Of a stretch of 64,000 nt of DNA, positions 38,331 through 48,073 are shown one piece after another. Within the stretch, counting starts at the first letter, position 1, and every line of letters starts with the position of its first letter. The position numbers and the translations under genes are program-made. Under the pieces are notes generated by a model. That model saw only the letters and a list, made by a program, of their open reading frames with translations, was not told the origin of the DNA and ran no database searches. The DNA is from Marinomonas ostreistagni (GTDB lineage Bacteria > Pseudomonadota > Gammaproteobacteria > Pseudomonadales > Marinomonadaceae): the NCBI RefSeq assembly GCF_016888445.1, contig NZ_JAFEKF010000002.1:620001-684000 (forward strand), in the 5' to 3' direction.

Positions 38331-38422
38331 TTAAAGATCGTGTAAAAGGGCGCTAAATTCGGGCATTAGCGGCTATATGGCAGTGTTTTGGGGAGAAGGT
38401 GAATCTACATGGATAGCACGAA

Positions 38423-38463
38423 CGCACTGTCAGTGCGCCATTTTTGTGCATCATAATGGTGCG
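38423..38463. promoter_or_regulatory. Candidate NtrC enhancer sites
   Basis: A 15-base dyad CGCACTGTCAGTGCG (38423-38437) and TGCATCATAATGGTGCG (38447-38463) resemble the NtrC GCAC...GGTGC pattern. They lie about 100-150 bases upstream of the sigma-54 promoter, the usual enhancer distance. The rest of the 38256-38712 gap shows nothing else clear. Confidence 0.5.
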
Positions 38464-38712
38464 CTAAGTGAAAGTGCTGTGCGTTGAGACTGGTTGCGCA
38501 AGAAGCTGTTTGTTTTCTATACAGTTTTATTTATTAAGAGCGCCCTAAGTCGAAGCATCTGCTAGCAAATAAGGGGCTTTGGCGGTGCTGGGTGCGACCT
38601 TATTGCACACTGAGTAAGCATTAAAGGGATGCTGTGGATGCCGTAAAGTGTAAAGACATTCGCTGATAGCGCTTCTATAATGAGGCAAATTTTCTGGTAA
38701 AAAGAGGTCGCC

Positions 38713-38961
38713 ATGATTGATCAATTTATTAAGCAGCTAGGTACGGGGCTGGAGCAAGCCGCGACGACGTTGGGCAAATTGCCTGCTGACGAGATTCAAG
38801 CGCAAGTGCAAATGGTCGCAAAAGACACCTTGACCAAAATGGATCTTGTCACCCGAGAAGAGTTTGAAGTGCAGGCCGCGATGTTGCAGAAGTACCGCGA
38901 GAAGTTAGTGCAATTGGAAGCGCGCCTCGCTGAGCTTGAGCAAAGCGACAGCGCCCAGTAA
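38713..38961 (+). CDS. ubiK: Ubiquinone biosynthesis accessory factor UbiK
   Basis: 82 residues, matching the YqiC/BMFP family: an N-terminal amphipathic part (MIDQFIKQLGTGLEQA), then TKMDLVTREEFEVQAAMLQKYREKLVQLEARLAELE, a C-terminal coiled coil. In E. coli UbiK forms a trimer that assists the Ubi complex in aerobic ubiquinone synthesis. AAGAGGTCGCC precedes the ATG. Stops six bases from the convergent Trp-rich gene. Confidence 0.85.
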   Translation: MIDQFIKQLGTGLEQAATTLGKLPADEIQAQVQMVAKDTLTKMDLVTREEFEVQAAMLQKYREKLVQLEARLAELEQSDSAQ

Positions 38962-38966
38962 AAGAC

Positions 38967-39179
38967 TTATTGCCAGCCCTGTAACCATTGTTGTTCGAGC
39001 AGGACTTGCCAAGGGTGTTGGTATTCGTTTTTACTGTATACCGCTTCTAGAATAATATCGGTCACGACGTCTTCTTCATCACGGATAAGGCGCGTGACGA
39101 TAAAATGTTTCTCTTTGTTTTGTGGTACACGGGACGTCCACTTAGAGAGTAACAGCTTGTTGGGGTTAAGTTTTTTCAT
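38967..39179 (-). CDS. TIGR02450-family Trp-rich small protein
   Basis: 70 residues: NPNKLLLSKWTSRVPQNKEK, HFIVTRLIRDEEDVVTDIILEAVYS, then WQVLLEQQWLQGWQ. The spacing of Lys-Trp-Thr, Lys-Glu-Lys-His-Phe and the C-terminal tryptophans fits this family, which has no known function. AGGAGACTG lies ahead of the ATG. Probably a cytoplasmic single-domain protein. Confidence 0.75.
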   Translation of the reverse strand: MKKLNPNKLLLSKWTSRVPQNKEKHFIVTRLIRDEEDVVTDIILEAVYSKNEYQHPWQVLLEQQWLQGWQ

Positions 39180-39249
39180 ATCAGTCTCCTTTGAGACAGA
39201 TACGCCCCAGCAATAAATTTGGATGAATTGGCTTAATCAAGGAGTGATT

Positions 39250-40767
39250 ATGAGCCTAGCTACGATCTACAGTCGTGCCCGCGTGGGCGTGTCTGCCCCG
39301 CTGGTTACGGTGGAAATACACCTCTCCAACGGCCTGCCGTCGCTCAATATAGTCGGCTTACCTGAAGCCGCTGTAAGAGAAGCAAAAGATCGCGTACGCA
39401 GCGCGATCATCAACAGTAAGTTTGAGTTTCCTTTAAGACGCATCACCGTTAATTTAGCCCCCGCGGATTTGCCTAAAGAAGGCGGACGCTACGATTTAGC
39501 CATTGCCATCGGCATCCTTGTGGCCTCGGAGCAGCTCGGCGAGCAGCAACTGGGCGATATGGAGTTTGTCGGCGAGTTAGCGTTATCAGGCGAGCTACGT
39601 GCCATTCCGGGGGTATTGCCTTCAGCTATGGCCAGTAAAAGCGCCGCTCGCACCATGATTTGCCCCTATGATAATCGCAATGAAGCCGGCTTAGTGGATC
39701 ATGAGATCTATCACGCACGGCATTTAACCCAAGTCACCGCGCACATCATCAAGCAGCAAGCCTTGCCTCGCTGTGCCGTCGAGCCAGATTTCTCTGGCAC
39801 CTTTGATCACCATAAAGACATGCAGGATGTGAAAGGCCAATATCAAGCACGGCGTGCCTTGGAAGTGGCTGCAGCGGGATCCCACAATCTACTGTTTATC
39901 GGTCCGCCAGGTACTGGCAAGACCATGTTGGCCTCGCGCTTACCGGGTATTATGCCGAAAATGACCGAAGATGAAGCCTTAGAAGTGGCGGCGGTACAAT
40001 CCGTTTCGGGGCGTAAAATGGGGGTCGACTGGCATTGGTCAGAGCGTCCCTTTCGCAGTCCGCATCATTCCAGCTCGGCCGCGGCATTGGTCGGTGGTGG
40101 CTCCATCCCCAAACCTGGGGAAGCGTCGCTGAGTCACCGTGGCGTGCTGTTTCTCGATGAGTTACCCGAGTTTGATCGCAAGGTGCTAGAGGTGCTGCGT
40201 GAACCATTAGAAAATGGCGAAGTGCATCTTTCTCGTGCACGCGGGCAGGTCTCTTATCCAGCGCGCTTCATGTTAGTAGCAGCAATGAATGCTAGCAATG
40301 AAGCCTACAGTGGCGAGCAGGACTACTACCAATCCAGTGCCAGTCAAAAGTATTTGCGTAAGCTCTCGGCACCGTTTTTAGATCGCATTGATTTGCATGT
40401 AGAAGTGCCACCGCTGCCTACTGATGTGCTGGTCAATCAGACCGAGCTTGGTGAAAGTAGCGCGGCGGTGCGCCAGCGCGTGGAAGCGGCCGTGGCGCGT
40501 CAGCGTGCCCGTCAAGGCGTGTTAAATGGCCAACTCAATGGCCGAGATTTAGAGCGAACCTGTGCCTTAAGCGATGCCGATAAGCAATTTATGCAGCAGG
40601 CATTGGAGCGTCTAAAACTCTCCGCGCGCGCCTACCATCGGGTACTGCGCGTGGCGCTGACACTGGCCGACCTTGAAGGCAAGGAAGTGGAGCGTAAACA
40701 CCTGATGGAATCACTTAGTTATCGCAAAATGGAGAAAACCCTCGCCGCCGTGGTCGGCGGTGGCTAA
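39250..40767 (+). CDS. comM: ComM/YifB-family AAA+ ATPase
   Basis: 505 residues from MSLATIYSRARVGVSAPLVTV, with AAGGAGTGATT ahead of the ATG at 39250; an upstream ATG at 39223 lacks this. An N-terminal Lon-like fold (LPSLNIVGLPEAAVREAKDRV) is followed by an Mg-chelatase-like AAA+ core with Walker A GPPGTGKTM (about 218-226), SPHHSSSAAALVGGG and LFLDELPEF. ComM is a branch-migration helicase that helps integrate DNA in natural transformation. No other competence genes are near. Confidence 0.93.
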   Translation: MSLATIYSRARVGVSAPLVTVEIHLSNGLPSLNIVGLPEAAVREAKDRVRSAIINSKFEFPLRRITVNLAPADLPKEGGRYDLAIAIGILVASEQLGEQQLGDMEFVGELALSGELRAIPGVLPSAMASKSAARTMICPYDNRNEAGLVDHEIYHARHLTQVTAHIIKQQALPRCAVEPDFSGTFDHHKDMQDVKGQYQARRALEVAAAGSHNLLFIGPPGTGKTMLASRLPGIMPKMTEDEALEVAAVQSVSGRKMGVDWHWSERPFRSPHHSSSAAALVGGGSIPKPGEASLSHRGVLFLDELPEFDRKVLEVLREPLENGEVHLSRARGQVSYPARFMLVAAMNASNEAYSGEQDYYQSSASQKYLRKLSAPFLDRIDLHVEVPPLPTDVLVNQTELGESSAAVRQRVEAAVARQRARQGVLNGQLNGRDLERTCALSDADKQFMQQALERLKLSARAYHRVLRVALTLADLEGKEVERKHLMESLSYRKMEKTLAAVVGGG

Positions 40768-40775
40768 GCACTTAG

Positions 40776-40818
40776 CTTGCAAAGTGCGTGGCGGGCGCCA
40801 CACACTTTATGGTGCAAG
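40776..40818. terminator. Hairpin between convergent comM and receptor gene
   Basis: CTTGCA..AGTG..GTGGC and GCCAC..CACT..TGCAAG form an imperfect stem around GGGC. Probable shared terminator without a strong T-run. Confidence 0.5.
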
Positions 40819-40825
40819 TTAGAAT

Positions 40826-42922
40826 TTAAAAATCGTACTGAGCGCTTAGGTAGATACGACGGCGCTCGCCTAGGTTGGAGCCGATATTACGGTTAAAGCC
40901 AGAGGTGGCGTAGACTTCGTCGGTTAGGTTTTTGATCGTAGCTTGTAAAGTCCAAGCGTCGATCTGAGTCTGCCAAGTGGCATCGTAGACCGTGTAAGGT
41001 TTGACCTTTTGGTGATCACGGTTGTATTGCTGGCTAACGTGCTCGGCACCGATGGAAACAGCAGAGGAAAGGCTTGGCAAGTCGTAGCGTGTCCAAAGTC
41101 CTAATTGGTGCAGTGGCGAGTTTGAGAAACGATCCGAGTCGCCAGCACCGAAGCGAATGCCATCATCGTTAGCCTGTTTGACGATGGTGTCATTGTAAGC
41201 ATAGCTTAGGTTAGCGACCCAACGATCGGTAATGTCTGCTAGTACATCAATCTCCGCGCCCTGGCTACGAACCTTGCCAAGTGCGATTTTGCGATCACTG
41301 TCATTCGGGTCTTCTTGCAGAATGTTTTCGCGCTCGATGTGATAGACCGCAAGGTTCACATTGAGGCGTTTATCCAACCAATAAGTACGCACGCCCGCTT
41401 CCATTTGTCGGCTTTGCTCAGGGTCAAACGGGCCGCCGACCGAGTCTTGTTGATCCCCTGCGCTCTGGGGCTGATAGCCGGTTGAGTACGAGGTGTAAGG
41501 CTTTACATTATCCGACCATGCGTAGGTTGCGCCGACACGGGTGTCGATGCCTTGGTCGGAATAGGTCGCATCGTTGCTGCGATCACGATGATCGGTGAAG
41601 TCTTCTTCAAAGTGGTTTAAGCGTACGCCCGCCACCAAATCCAAGCGCTCGGTCGCAGCCCATTGATCTTGTAACAGTAGCCCCATTTGCTGAGATACGG
41701 TTTGGTTATCTTGGTTGAGCGTTAAATTGTAGCGACTGATGTCTGCGTCATAGGTCGGGTTGTTAAGACTTAGCGGATCAGTGTTGTTAGCACGATAATA
41801 TAGGTAGTCGTAAGTGTTGCGGGTGTAATCCGCGCCGACTAATACGGTGTGATCATTCACATCAAACACGAGGTTACTAGACAGGCTGATGCCTTCATTG
41901 CTGCGCAGTTGGTCACGATATTGGCGGCGCACAGCATCATTGATACCATCGTTGTCAGTATCGGTTAAGCCGCGTGACTCATGATAGTTTTGTATCTCTT
42001 CCCCTTTAAAGTAACGCAGTCCAAGGTCCCATGACACGGTGGCGTTAATGTATTGTTCAAGTTTGGCTTGGAAGGTCTCTGCGTCTAATGCTTGTTGGTC
42101 GCCAGGCTCGTTGGCATTCCAGCTATCGTCTGCTAAGAAGTTACCATCGTCATCGGTTGGGATACCACGTAGGCGAGCGCCATCTAAGGTTTGTTCGATA
42201 TTGGTATATTGCAGGGTCAGTGTCGTATCGTCATTAATGTCCCAAGCATAACCTAGGTCGATGTTTTGGTTATCTTGATCGACATTGTTACGGTAGGAGT
42301 CACTTTTATCTTGGTATAAAGACAGGCGGTAGCGTTGGCTGGCGTCTTGGTTGATTGGTCCTGAGCTAGACAGTTGCTCAGAATGATAACCCTTGTTACC
42401 TGCGCCAAGCTTAATGAAGTTCTCTGGCTCGTAGGTGGGCTTTTTCGAGACATAGTTGATCACGCCGCCCGGTTCACCTGCGCCATAAAGTGCACCAGCA
42501 GGGCCTTTGATCGCCTGTACTTCTTGTATGTTCACAAGCTGTGGTACGGTGAAAAATTCCTTATAAGGGTTGCCGCGCATGCCATCGTAGAGTTGCTCGT
42601 CTTGATGAAAGCCACGGAAGGTGACGGTCGATACGTTATCCTGTGAAACACCCGAAATAGAGCGATAAAGGTCAGTCACTTGATGCGCGGCTTGGTCTTC
42701 AATCAAAGTCTCGGTCAGTACTTGCACGGATTGCGCGGTTTTATCGATGTCTGTTTCTGTTCTACTGCCAATGCTGGCCGATTCTTCCTTGTAATGGGAT
42801 AAGGCACGTCCTGTGACAAGCAAGGTGTCCAACTGCTCGCTTGAGGTAGTCGTGGTATCCGTCGCCGCCATCAATGGCAGTGACAGTAGCAGTAAGCTTG
42901 AGGAAATCATCGGGTATTTCAT
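40826..42922 (-). CDS. TonB-dependent siderophore receptor
   Basis: 698 residues from MKYPMISSSLLLLSL (signal peptide to about 19). The TonB box LDTLLVTG is near residue 30, the plug has VQEVQAIKGPAGALYGAGEPGGVINYVSKKP-type motifs (about 125-155), and the 22-strand barrel ends in QYDF. No STN domain, so it is not a transducer. A loop near residues 319-329 reads DTDNDGINDA, a thrombospondin-3-like calcium pattern. Last gene of the binding protein-permease-permease-ATPase-receptor operon, 38 bases after the ATPase. The siderophore is unknown; no siderophore biosynthesis genes are present. Confidence 0.92.
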   Translation of the reverse strand: MKYPMISSSLLLLSLPLMAATDTTTTSSEQLDTLLVTGRALSHYKEESASIGSRTETDIDKTAQSVQVLTETLIEDQAAHQVTDLYRSISGVSQDNVSTVTFRGFHQDEQLYDGMRGNPYKEFFTVPQLVNIQEVQAIKGPAGALYGAGEPGGVINYVSKKPTYEPENFIKLGAGNKGYHSEQLSSSGPINQDASQRYRLSLYQDKSDSYRNNVDQDNQNIDLGYAWDINDDTTLTLQYTNIEQTLDGARLRGIPTDDDGNFLADDSWNANEPGDQQALDAETFQAKLEQYINATVSWDLGLRYFKGEEIQNYHESRGLTDTDNDGINDAVRRQYRDQLRSNEGISLSSNLVFDVNDHTVLVGADYTRNTYDYLYYRANNTDPLSLNNPTYDADISRYNLTLNQDNQTVSQQMGLLLQDQWAATERLDLVAGVRLNHFEEDFTDHRDRSNDATYSDQGIDTRVGATYAWSDNVKPYTSYSTGYQPQSAGDQQDSVGGPFDPEQSRQMEAGVRTYWLDKRLNVNLAVYHIERENILQEDPNDSDRKIALGKVRSQGAEIDVLADITDRWVANLSYAYNDTIVKQANDDGIRFGAGDSDRFSNSPLHQLGLWTRYDLPSLSSAVSIGAEHVSQQYNRDHQKVKPYTVYDATWQTQIDAWTLQATIKNLTDEVYATSGFNRNIGSNLGERRRIYLSAQYDF

Positions 42923-42960
42923 ACAAGGATCTTTTGTTAATAAGTTAGCGGGATATAAAG

Positions 42961-43731
42961 TTAATCTTCCACCACACACATAGGCGTGCCTGCGACTGGG
43001 TCACGGTGGATTTGGGCGTTAAGTGAAAAGACTTCTTTGAGCATGGCTGAGGTTAAAACCTCATCTGGCGAGCCTTGGTGCTTCAACTCACCTTCTTTCA
43101 TCACGACTAAATGGTCGCAATAGCGTGCCGCTTGATTGATATCGTGCAGCACGGTAATGATGGTTTTGCCTTGTTTATTCAGGCGTTGCAGCTGATGCAT
43201 TAGCTCTACTTGGTGATTGATGTCCATGTACGTAGTAGGCTCGTCCAGCAATAAGTAGGGCGTGTCTTGCGCCAATACCATGGCCAGCCAAACACGTTGG
43301 CGCTGGCCGCCTGACAGCTCACTGACGAGCTTGTCTTTTAGCTCATAAGTGCCTGTCTGCTGCATCATCTGCTCAACGATTTGGTGATCTTGCTGACTTA
43401 ATTTGCCCCAAAAACCGGTGTAAGGGCTGCGCCCATAAGCCACTAGATCTTGGACCTTGATGCCTTCTGGGATGGGCTGTGTTTGTGGCAACAGCGCTAG
43501 CTCTTTGGAGAGCTGTTTAGACGGGTAGGCATGAAGGTTCTGACCTTGCCAGCGAGCTTCTCCCGACATGGCCGGTAAAATACGCGCAAAGCATTTCAGT
43601 AGGGTCGATTTACCACAGCCGTTGGGGCCTAAAAGCGCAATAAAGCGCCCGTCTGGCAAGGTTAAATCCATGTCTTTGACGATCGCTTGACCATGGTAGC
43701 CAACACTTAATTGATGAGCGCTTAACGACAT
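42961..43731 (-). CDS. Iron-siderophore ABC transporter ATP-binding protein
   Basis: 256 residues from MSLSAHQLSVGYHGQ. Walker A LLGPNGCGKSTLLK (about 33-46), signature LSGGQRQRVWLAMVLAQ (about 135-151), Walker B YLLLDEPTTYMDI and the switch VLHDINQAARYCD, all of the FecE/FepC/FhuC class. Two bases separate its ATG from the permease stop. Powers uptake of ferric siderophore across the inner membrane. Confidence 0.95.
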   Translation of the reverse strand: MSLSAHQLSVGYHGQAIVKDMDLTLPDGRFIALLGPNGCGKSTLLKCFARILPAMSGEARWQGQNLHAYPSKQLSKELALLPQTQPIPEGIKVQDLVAYGRSPYTGFWGKLSQQDHQIVEQMMQQTGTYELKDKLVSELSGGQRQRVWLAMVLAQDTPYLLLDEPTTYMDINHQVELMHQLQRLNKQGKTIITVLHDINQAARYCDHLVVMKEGELKHQGSPDEVLTSAMLKEVFSLNAQIHRDPVAGTPMCVVED

Positions 43732-43733
43732 AG

Positions 43734-44693
43734 TTACTTCATCCTCAACAGGAGCCAAAGAAAATAGGGCGCGCCAATAATGGCGGTTAAGATACCGGCA
43801 GGCAGCTCAATCGGGGGATCGATCGTGCGTGCGGCCAGATCGGCAGCGAGTAGTAAACAGGCGCCAGTCAGCATGGTGGCGGGCAACAGCGCTTGATGGC
43901 GTCCGCCGACTAATTTACGTGTCAGATGTGGTGCGACCAAACCTAAAAAGCCTATCGGACCACAGATCGAGACACAGGCTGCGGTCAAAGCCACCGCGAT
44001 GGCTAGGCTGACTAAACGTAGCACCTGTGGTGACACCCCAAGGCTGGTAGCGGAATCATCGCCAAGGTCTAAAAGGTTTAAGTATTTGCTTAAACCTAAT
44101 GCCACAGGCACCAGCAAAAACCATGGCAGCAGCGCTTGCAGTTGAGTCCAGCCGCGCCCCCACAAGCTACCGGTTAGCCACAAAAGGGCGTTATTGATTT
44201 CGAGCGGTTTGGTCAGCATCAAAAAGTCGATGCAGCTGGCCCAAAACGCCGCCAAAGCCACACCAGTGATCGCAAGCTTAATGGCGCTGCTTTGCGCGCC
44301 GCATAGCCACCAGAGAATCAAAGCTGCTACAAGACCGCCCGCAAGCGCCACTTCAGGCAGCCAGTCAGTCGATGCGCCAGCAAAGTAGGTCATATAAAAC
44401 ACGGCGGCGAGGCCCGCTCCATGGCTGACGCCTAACACATCAGGGGACGCTAGTGGGTTGCGGATCACACCTTGTACCAATGCCCCAGAGAGTGCCAAGC
44501 CCGCGCCCACTAAAATAGCGAGAAAAATGCGCGGTAAGCGGTATTCGTAAACGGTAAAGTGTTGCTCTGAGCCGACCGACAAGCCTTGCCAGACTTGCTC
44601 AAGTGACAAAGACACGGCGCCAAAGACGAGGTTGGCGATGCTCAAAATCAGCAGTAGCGCTAGCCCGAGCGGGAAAAAACGAGAAGCGTTCAT
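43734..44693 (-). CDS. Siderophore ABC permease, second subunit (FecD/FepG type)
   Basis: 319 residues, about nine or ten membrane helices. It carries the FecCD signature GALVQGVIRNPLASPDVLGVSHGAG and the C-terminal GPIGFLGLVAPHLTRKLVG ATPase-contact loop. Its ATG overlaps the stop of the first permease by four bases, implying coupled translation and a heterodimer. Confidence 0.93.
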   Translation of the reverse strand: MNASRFFPLGLALLLILSIANLVFGAVSLSLEQVWQGLSVGSEQHFTVYEYRLPRIFLAILVGAGLALSGALVQGVIRNPLASPDVLGVSHGAGLAAVFYMTYFAGASTDWLPEVALAGGLVAALILWWLCGAQSSAIKLAITGVALAAFWASCIDFLMLTKPLEINNALLWLTGSLWGRGWTQLQALLPWFLLVPVALGLSKYLNLLDLGDDSATSLGVSPQVLRLVSLAIAVALTAACVSICGPIGFLGLVAPHLTRKLVGGRHQALLPATMLTGACLLLAADLAARTIDPPIELPAGILTAIIGAPYFLWLLLRMK

Positions 44694-45691
44694 AGAGTGC
44701 GTTTTCTCACCAAGTAGATAAAGAAGGGCGCGCCGATCAGCGCAAGGATGGCACCTGCTGGGGTTTCCATCGGATAAGTAATGGCGCGGCTTAAGGTATC
44801 GGCCAAGGTCACGAGCCCCGCCCCTAGCAGCATCGCTACAGGCAAAAACAAGCGGAAGTCTTGTCCCATTAATAAGCGCGCTATGTGCGGTACGATTAAG
44901 CCAACAAAACCGATGCTGCCGACGGTGCTGATGGTAGCACCGACTAAGATCAGTACTAAAAGGCTGCCCAAAAGCTTGCTGCGCAGCAGGTTAATACCAA
45001 GGTTACGGGCATTATCTTCGCCCAGTTGTAATAGATTGAGGGCAGGCGTAAGCAGCAGTGCACCGATTAAACCCACCAAGGCTACGGGCCAAAATGTCGA
45101 CCAGCTTTGCCAGCGAGCGTCCGCAAGACTGCCAGCGAGCCATGTCATTACACCTGCGGCTTGGTCTTCTTCCATTATCACTACCGCTTTGGTTAACGCG
45201 GCGCATAAGGCCGAAATCGCCACGCCGGCCAACACCAAACGCCCTTGATCATTGCCGCCCATGCGCCAAGCGCTGCCCAGCAACATCACCAATAGCCAAG
45301 CCAAACCACCACCGAGCATGGCAGCGATCGAGGTACTGAAGGCACCGTAAAAGGCGGGTAGCGTAGAAACCAACGCCATGCCCAACGCAGCACCTGCGTT
45401 GACACCTAAAACAGAAGGCGCCGCTAATGGGTTGCGCGTCAGACCTTGCATAATAGTGCCCGCAGCCGCTAACGCGGCACCGACCAATAGTGCCGTCAGT
45501 AATCGCGGTAGGCGCAAGTCGATGACAATGCGTTGGGCGATGACTTGGCTATCAAAGGCCGTAACAGCATGCCAAACGTCGAGACCTGTGACTGGCACCA
45601 CCGACCAGGCAAATAAGTTCCACCAGCTGAGCAGCACTAGTCCCATGCACAAGAGAATGCCTAGGCTGAGTGATTTGATCGGTGTGTTCAC
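44690..45691 (-). CDS. Siderophore ABC permease, first subunit (FecC/FepD type)
   Basis: 333 residues, polytopic. AAAGTIMQGLTRNPLAAPSVLGVNAGAALG and the coupling loop GSIGFVGLIVPHIARLLMG mark the FecCD family. Starts three bases after the binding-protein stop. Forms the channel with the second permease. Confidence 0.93.
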   Translation of the reverse strand: MNTPIKSLSLGILLCMGLVLLSWWNLFAWSVVPVTGLDVWHAVTAFDSQVIAQRIVIDLRLPRLLTALLVGAALAAAGTIMQGLTRNPLAAPSVLGVNAGAALGMALVSTLPAFYGAFSTSIAAMLGGGLAWLLVMLLGSAWRMGGNDQGRLVLAGVAISALCAALTKAVVIMEEDQAAGVMTWLAGSLADARWQSWSTFWPVALVGLIGALLLTPALNLLQLGEDNARNLGINLLRSKLLGSLLVLILVGATISTVGSIGFVGLIVPHIARLLMGQDFRLFLPVAMLLGAGLVTLADTLSRAITYPMETPAGAILALIGAPFFIYLVRKRTL

Positions 45692-45694
45692 AGG

Positions 45695-46591
45695 TTATTG
45701 CTCAGTGAAAATGTTCACTAAATCTTGTGCCATATGCTCAGCCGCCATGACACCACGACAGCGGGCCCAGATATTTGGGTTAACACTGTAAATATGCTCG
45801 TTTGAGGCCGCTTGCAACACGCTCCACAAGGGCTCACTTTGCCACTTTTCGATGATGCTCGGCTGAGTGTAATGGCCAACGATCAGGTATTCAGGGTTCA
45901 CCGCGAGCAGCTGTTCTAGGCTAGTTTGACGCGAGGCGGTGTCATCGCGCTCGGTTTTTGGCATCTGTAAGCCCAAGCGAGAAATTACGCCGCCCGCGTA
46001 AGAATCATCTGTATGCAGAAATAGATCATCCGCGCGTGCAACAGCAAATTGTACGAGGGCGTTGTTTGGTAGTTTGCTGGCAAAGTCCGACATGATGGTT
46101 TCATGTTGGGCAAGGCGAGCTTGCATCTCGCTTTCTTTGCCCACCGCTTTACCAATGATAGCAGCGGCTTTGAGATTGTCCTCATAGGTTTCACGACGAG
46201 ACGGCAAGATCAGCGTTGGCGCGATTTTCTTAAGGTCATCGTACACCGCTTCATGGCGTGAGATATCGGCAATGATCAAGTCTGGCTTGAGCGAGGCAAT
46301 CACCTCTAGGCTCGGCTGCGAGCGCGTGCCGACGGATTGCCAATCCCCAATAATATCTCGAACTTCTGGCAACACGCGGCTTTTGTCTTTGTCATCAGCA
46401 ATGCCAATAGGCTTTACGCCAACAGACGCAAGTGCATCCGCAAAGGAGAATTCTAACACCACAATACGCTGTGGTGTCTCCTCGATAGTAAAGGTGCCTT
46501 TGCTGTCTTGCACGGTGACCGCGTAACTCGAAGTTGCCAACAACACGCCGATCAGCAGGATGCCAACGCGCTTTAAACCAGATAGAAGCAT
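45695..46591 (-). CDS. Periplasmic iron-siderophore binding protein (FecB type)
   Basis: 298 residues from [16 protein letters not shown] with a Sec signal peptide ending near SYA. The class III binding-protein fold shows [30 protein letters not shown], the [32 protein letters not shown] region and the long connecting helix. GAGTG lies ahead of the ATG at 46591. First gene of the uptake operon; a candidate Fur box is 30 bases upstream. Confidence 0.92.
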   Translation of the reverse strand: MLLSGLKRVGILLIGVLLATSSYAVTVQDSKGTFTIEETPQRIVVLEFSFADALASVGVKPIGIADDKDKSRVLPEVRDIIGDWQSVGTRSQPSLEVIASLKPDLIIADISRHEAVYDDLKKIAPTLILPSRRETYEDNLKAAAIIGKAVGKESEMQARLAQHETIMSDFASKLPNNALVQFAVARADDLFLHTDDSYAGGVISRLGLQMPKTERDDTASRQTSLEQLLAVNPEYLIVGHYTQPSIIEKWQSEPLWSVLQAASNEHIYSVNPNIWARCRGVMAAEHMAQDLVNIFTEQ

Positions 46592-46620
46592 GTAACACTC
46601 ACTCGGTGATTGAATTTCGC

Positions 46621-46639
46621 AATGATGATAATGTTTCTC
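46621..46639. promoter_or_regulatory. Candidate Fur box of the siderophore uptake operon
   Basis: AATGATGATAATGTTTCTC contains adjacent NATWAT hexamers of the Fur consensus, about 30 bases ahead of the binding-protein start. Iron repression of the five-gene operon is expected. Confidence 0.6.
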
Positions 46640-46762
46640 AAATGCGTTTAAAAGCAACCGACGGTGTTCTTAACTTACAAATGCTACCTAGTTCTATTTT
46701 TAGCGTGTGGCACAATATTTCTGGCTCTTTGATCGCCAGTTACTGGAGCAAAAAGCCTTTGC

Positions 46763-48073
46763 CTAAGGAATAGTCGGTAAAGCAGCTGTTTCAACGTCTG
46801 GCGCTAACGGCTCATCACGTAGGTCGAGGGTGGCAAGGCAGCCACCTTGGGCTTTGTTGACCAAGGTATAGCGCCAGCCATAACGTTGACAGATGTCTTG
46901 TACAATCAGTAAACCCAGACCATGGCCCTGACTTTCTTGGTTGGGGTCATAGCCTTGTCCTTGATCACTGACACTGATGCAGTGCTCCTGCAAACGCACC
47001 TCTATAATGCCTGACTCCGACGCTGCAATACTGTTGCGTAATAGGTTGCCAAGGGCCATGTCGATCACCGCGGGTGTCGCATGAGTGCGAGGCGTGCCCT
47101 GACATACGAAAGTCAATTGCAGTTGTTTTGCCTCAGCTTGCGCTTGATGCTTATCTATTAGGCTGCGCACTTCCTCGAAGCTCAGGGTTCGGCAGGGCGT
47201 GTTATTGTGGCTTTTTTCATAGCGCACCAACCCCAATAGTGCATCGACCATGGTCAACATGTGTTCGGTGGCGTGGCGCATACGCTCAACTTGGCGCATG
47301 GCAAAAGGGGAGTTATCGGTCTTAGCTAATAAGTTACAGGAGCCTTTCATAACTGTCAGTGGCGTGCGTAATTCATGACTGGCGTAACGGGCGAAGGCTT
47401 GTTCACGTTTCATCAAAGCATCCATATCGCTGCGGTATTGGTTGAGCGTGTTGGTGAGCGTTTGAAACTCTTGAGCGGCGTCTTGAGGGACGTTAAACAC
47501 GCGGTTAGTATCCCCTTGGTGATCGCTTAATTGGGCACACAAATAGTTAATGGGTTGAATGAGGCTCTTCGACAGTCGCGTTAAAATCGCTGTAAAGCAG
47601 CCGATTAACAGCACTACTAAGGTAACGATAATGGCCATGACATTCATGTATTCTTGTAAGCTGATTTCGATGGCATCAATCTTGGAGACCAATGCCATTT
47701 GCCGTGTTTCACCGCGTTTGGTATAGGTCGTCATGTACAACATGCGTGAGTCGCTGCCTTGTCCTACTTCCCCGATAAACTCCTCTTGACCAGCCAAATA
47801 ATCACGGATCTGTTTGGGCGCGTGTTGCAGACCATTGTAGGCAATTGTCAAAGGGTCCAGCTGCACTGACTTGATGTTGGGATAGGCCAAAAAGTACTGA
47901 ATGGCCTGCTGCTTGTCGATCATAATACGGCGTTCGCCCACACGATCTTCTGACCATGCCAATACGACACTGATCAAAATAAGACAAAACAGGCCCACGG
48001 TGATGGCCACACTGATAAAAAATAAGGCTAGCCGACCAGTCATGCTGTCGGCATTGCGAAATAAGGCAGGCAT
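46763..48073 (-). CDS. colS: Sensor histidine kinase, ColS-like
   Basis: 436 residues. Membrane segments at about 16-40 and 143-165 flank a roughly 100-residue periplasmic sensor. HAMP-like linker, then the H-box [18 protein letters not shown] with His233, the N-box [21 protein letters not shown] and GHGLGLLI. Its ATG overlaps the regulator stop. The ColS name rests on pairing with a ColR-like regulator, the neighbouring glycosyltransferases and a ColR-like DNA box; I did not find a clear metal-binding ExxE in the sensor, so the signal is open. Confidence 0.85.
   Translation of the reverse strand: MPALFRNADSMTGRLALFFISVAITVGLFCLILISVVLAWSEDRVGERRIMIDKQQAIQYFLAYPNIKSVQLDPLTIAYNGLQHAPKQIRDYLAGQEEFIGEVGQGSDSRMLYMTTYTKRGETRQMALVSKIDAIEISLQEYMNVMAIIVTLVVLLIGCFTAILTRLSKSLIQPINYLCAQLSDHQGDTNRVFNVPQDAAQEFQTLTNTLNQYRSDMDALMKREQAFARYASHELRTPLTVMKGSCNLLAKTDNSPFAMRQVERMRHATEHMLTMVDALLGLVRYEKSHNNTPCRTLSFEEVRSLIDKHQAQAEAKQLQLTFVCQGTPRTHATPAVIDMALGNLLRNSIAASESGIIEVRLQEHCISVSDQGQGYDPNQESQGHGLGLLIVQDICQRYGWRYTLVNKAQGGCLATLDLRDEPLAPDVETAALPTIP

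Noticed and set aside
46534..46773. Plus-strand 79-codon frame upstream of the siderophore operon
   Set aside because: It overlaps the binding-protein start and the Fur box antisense, lacks a ribosome site and has no family features.
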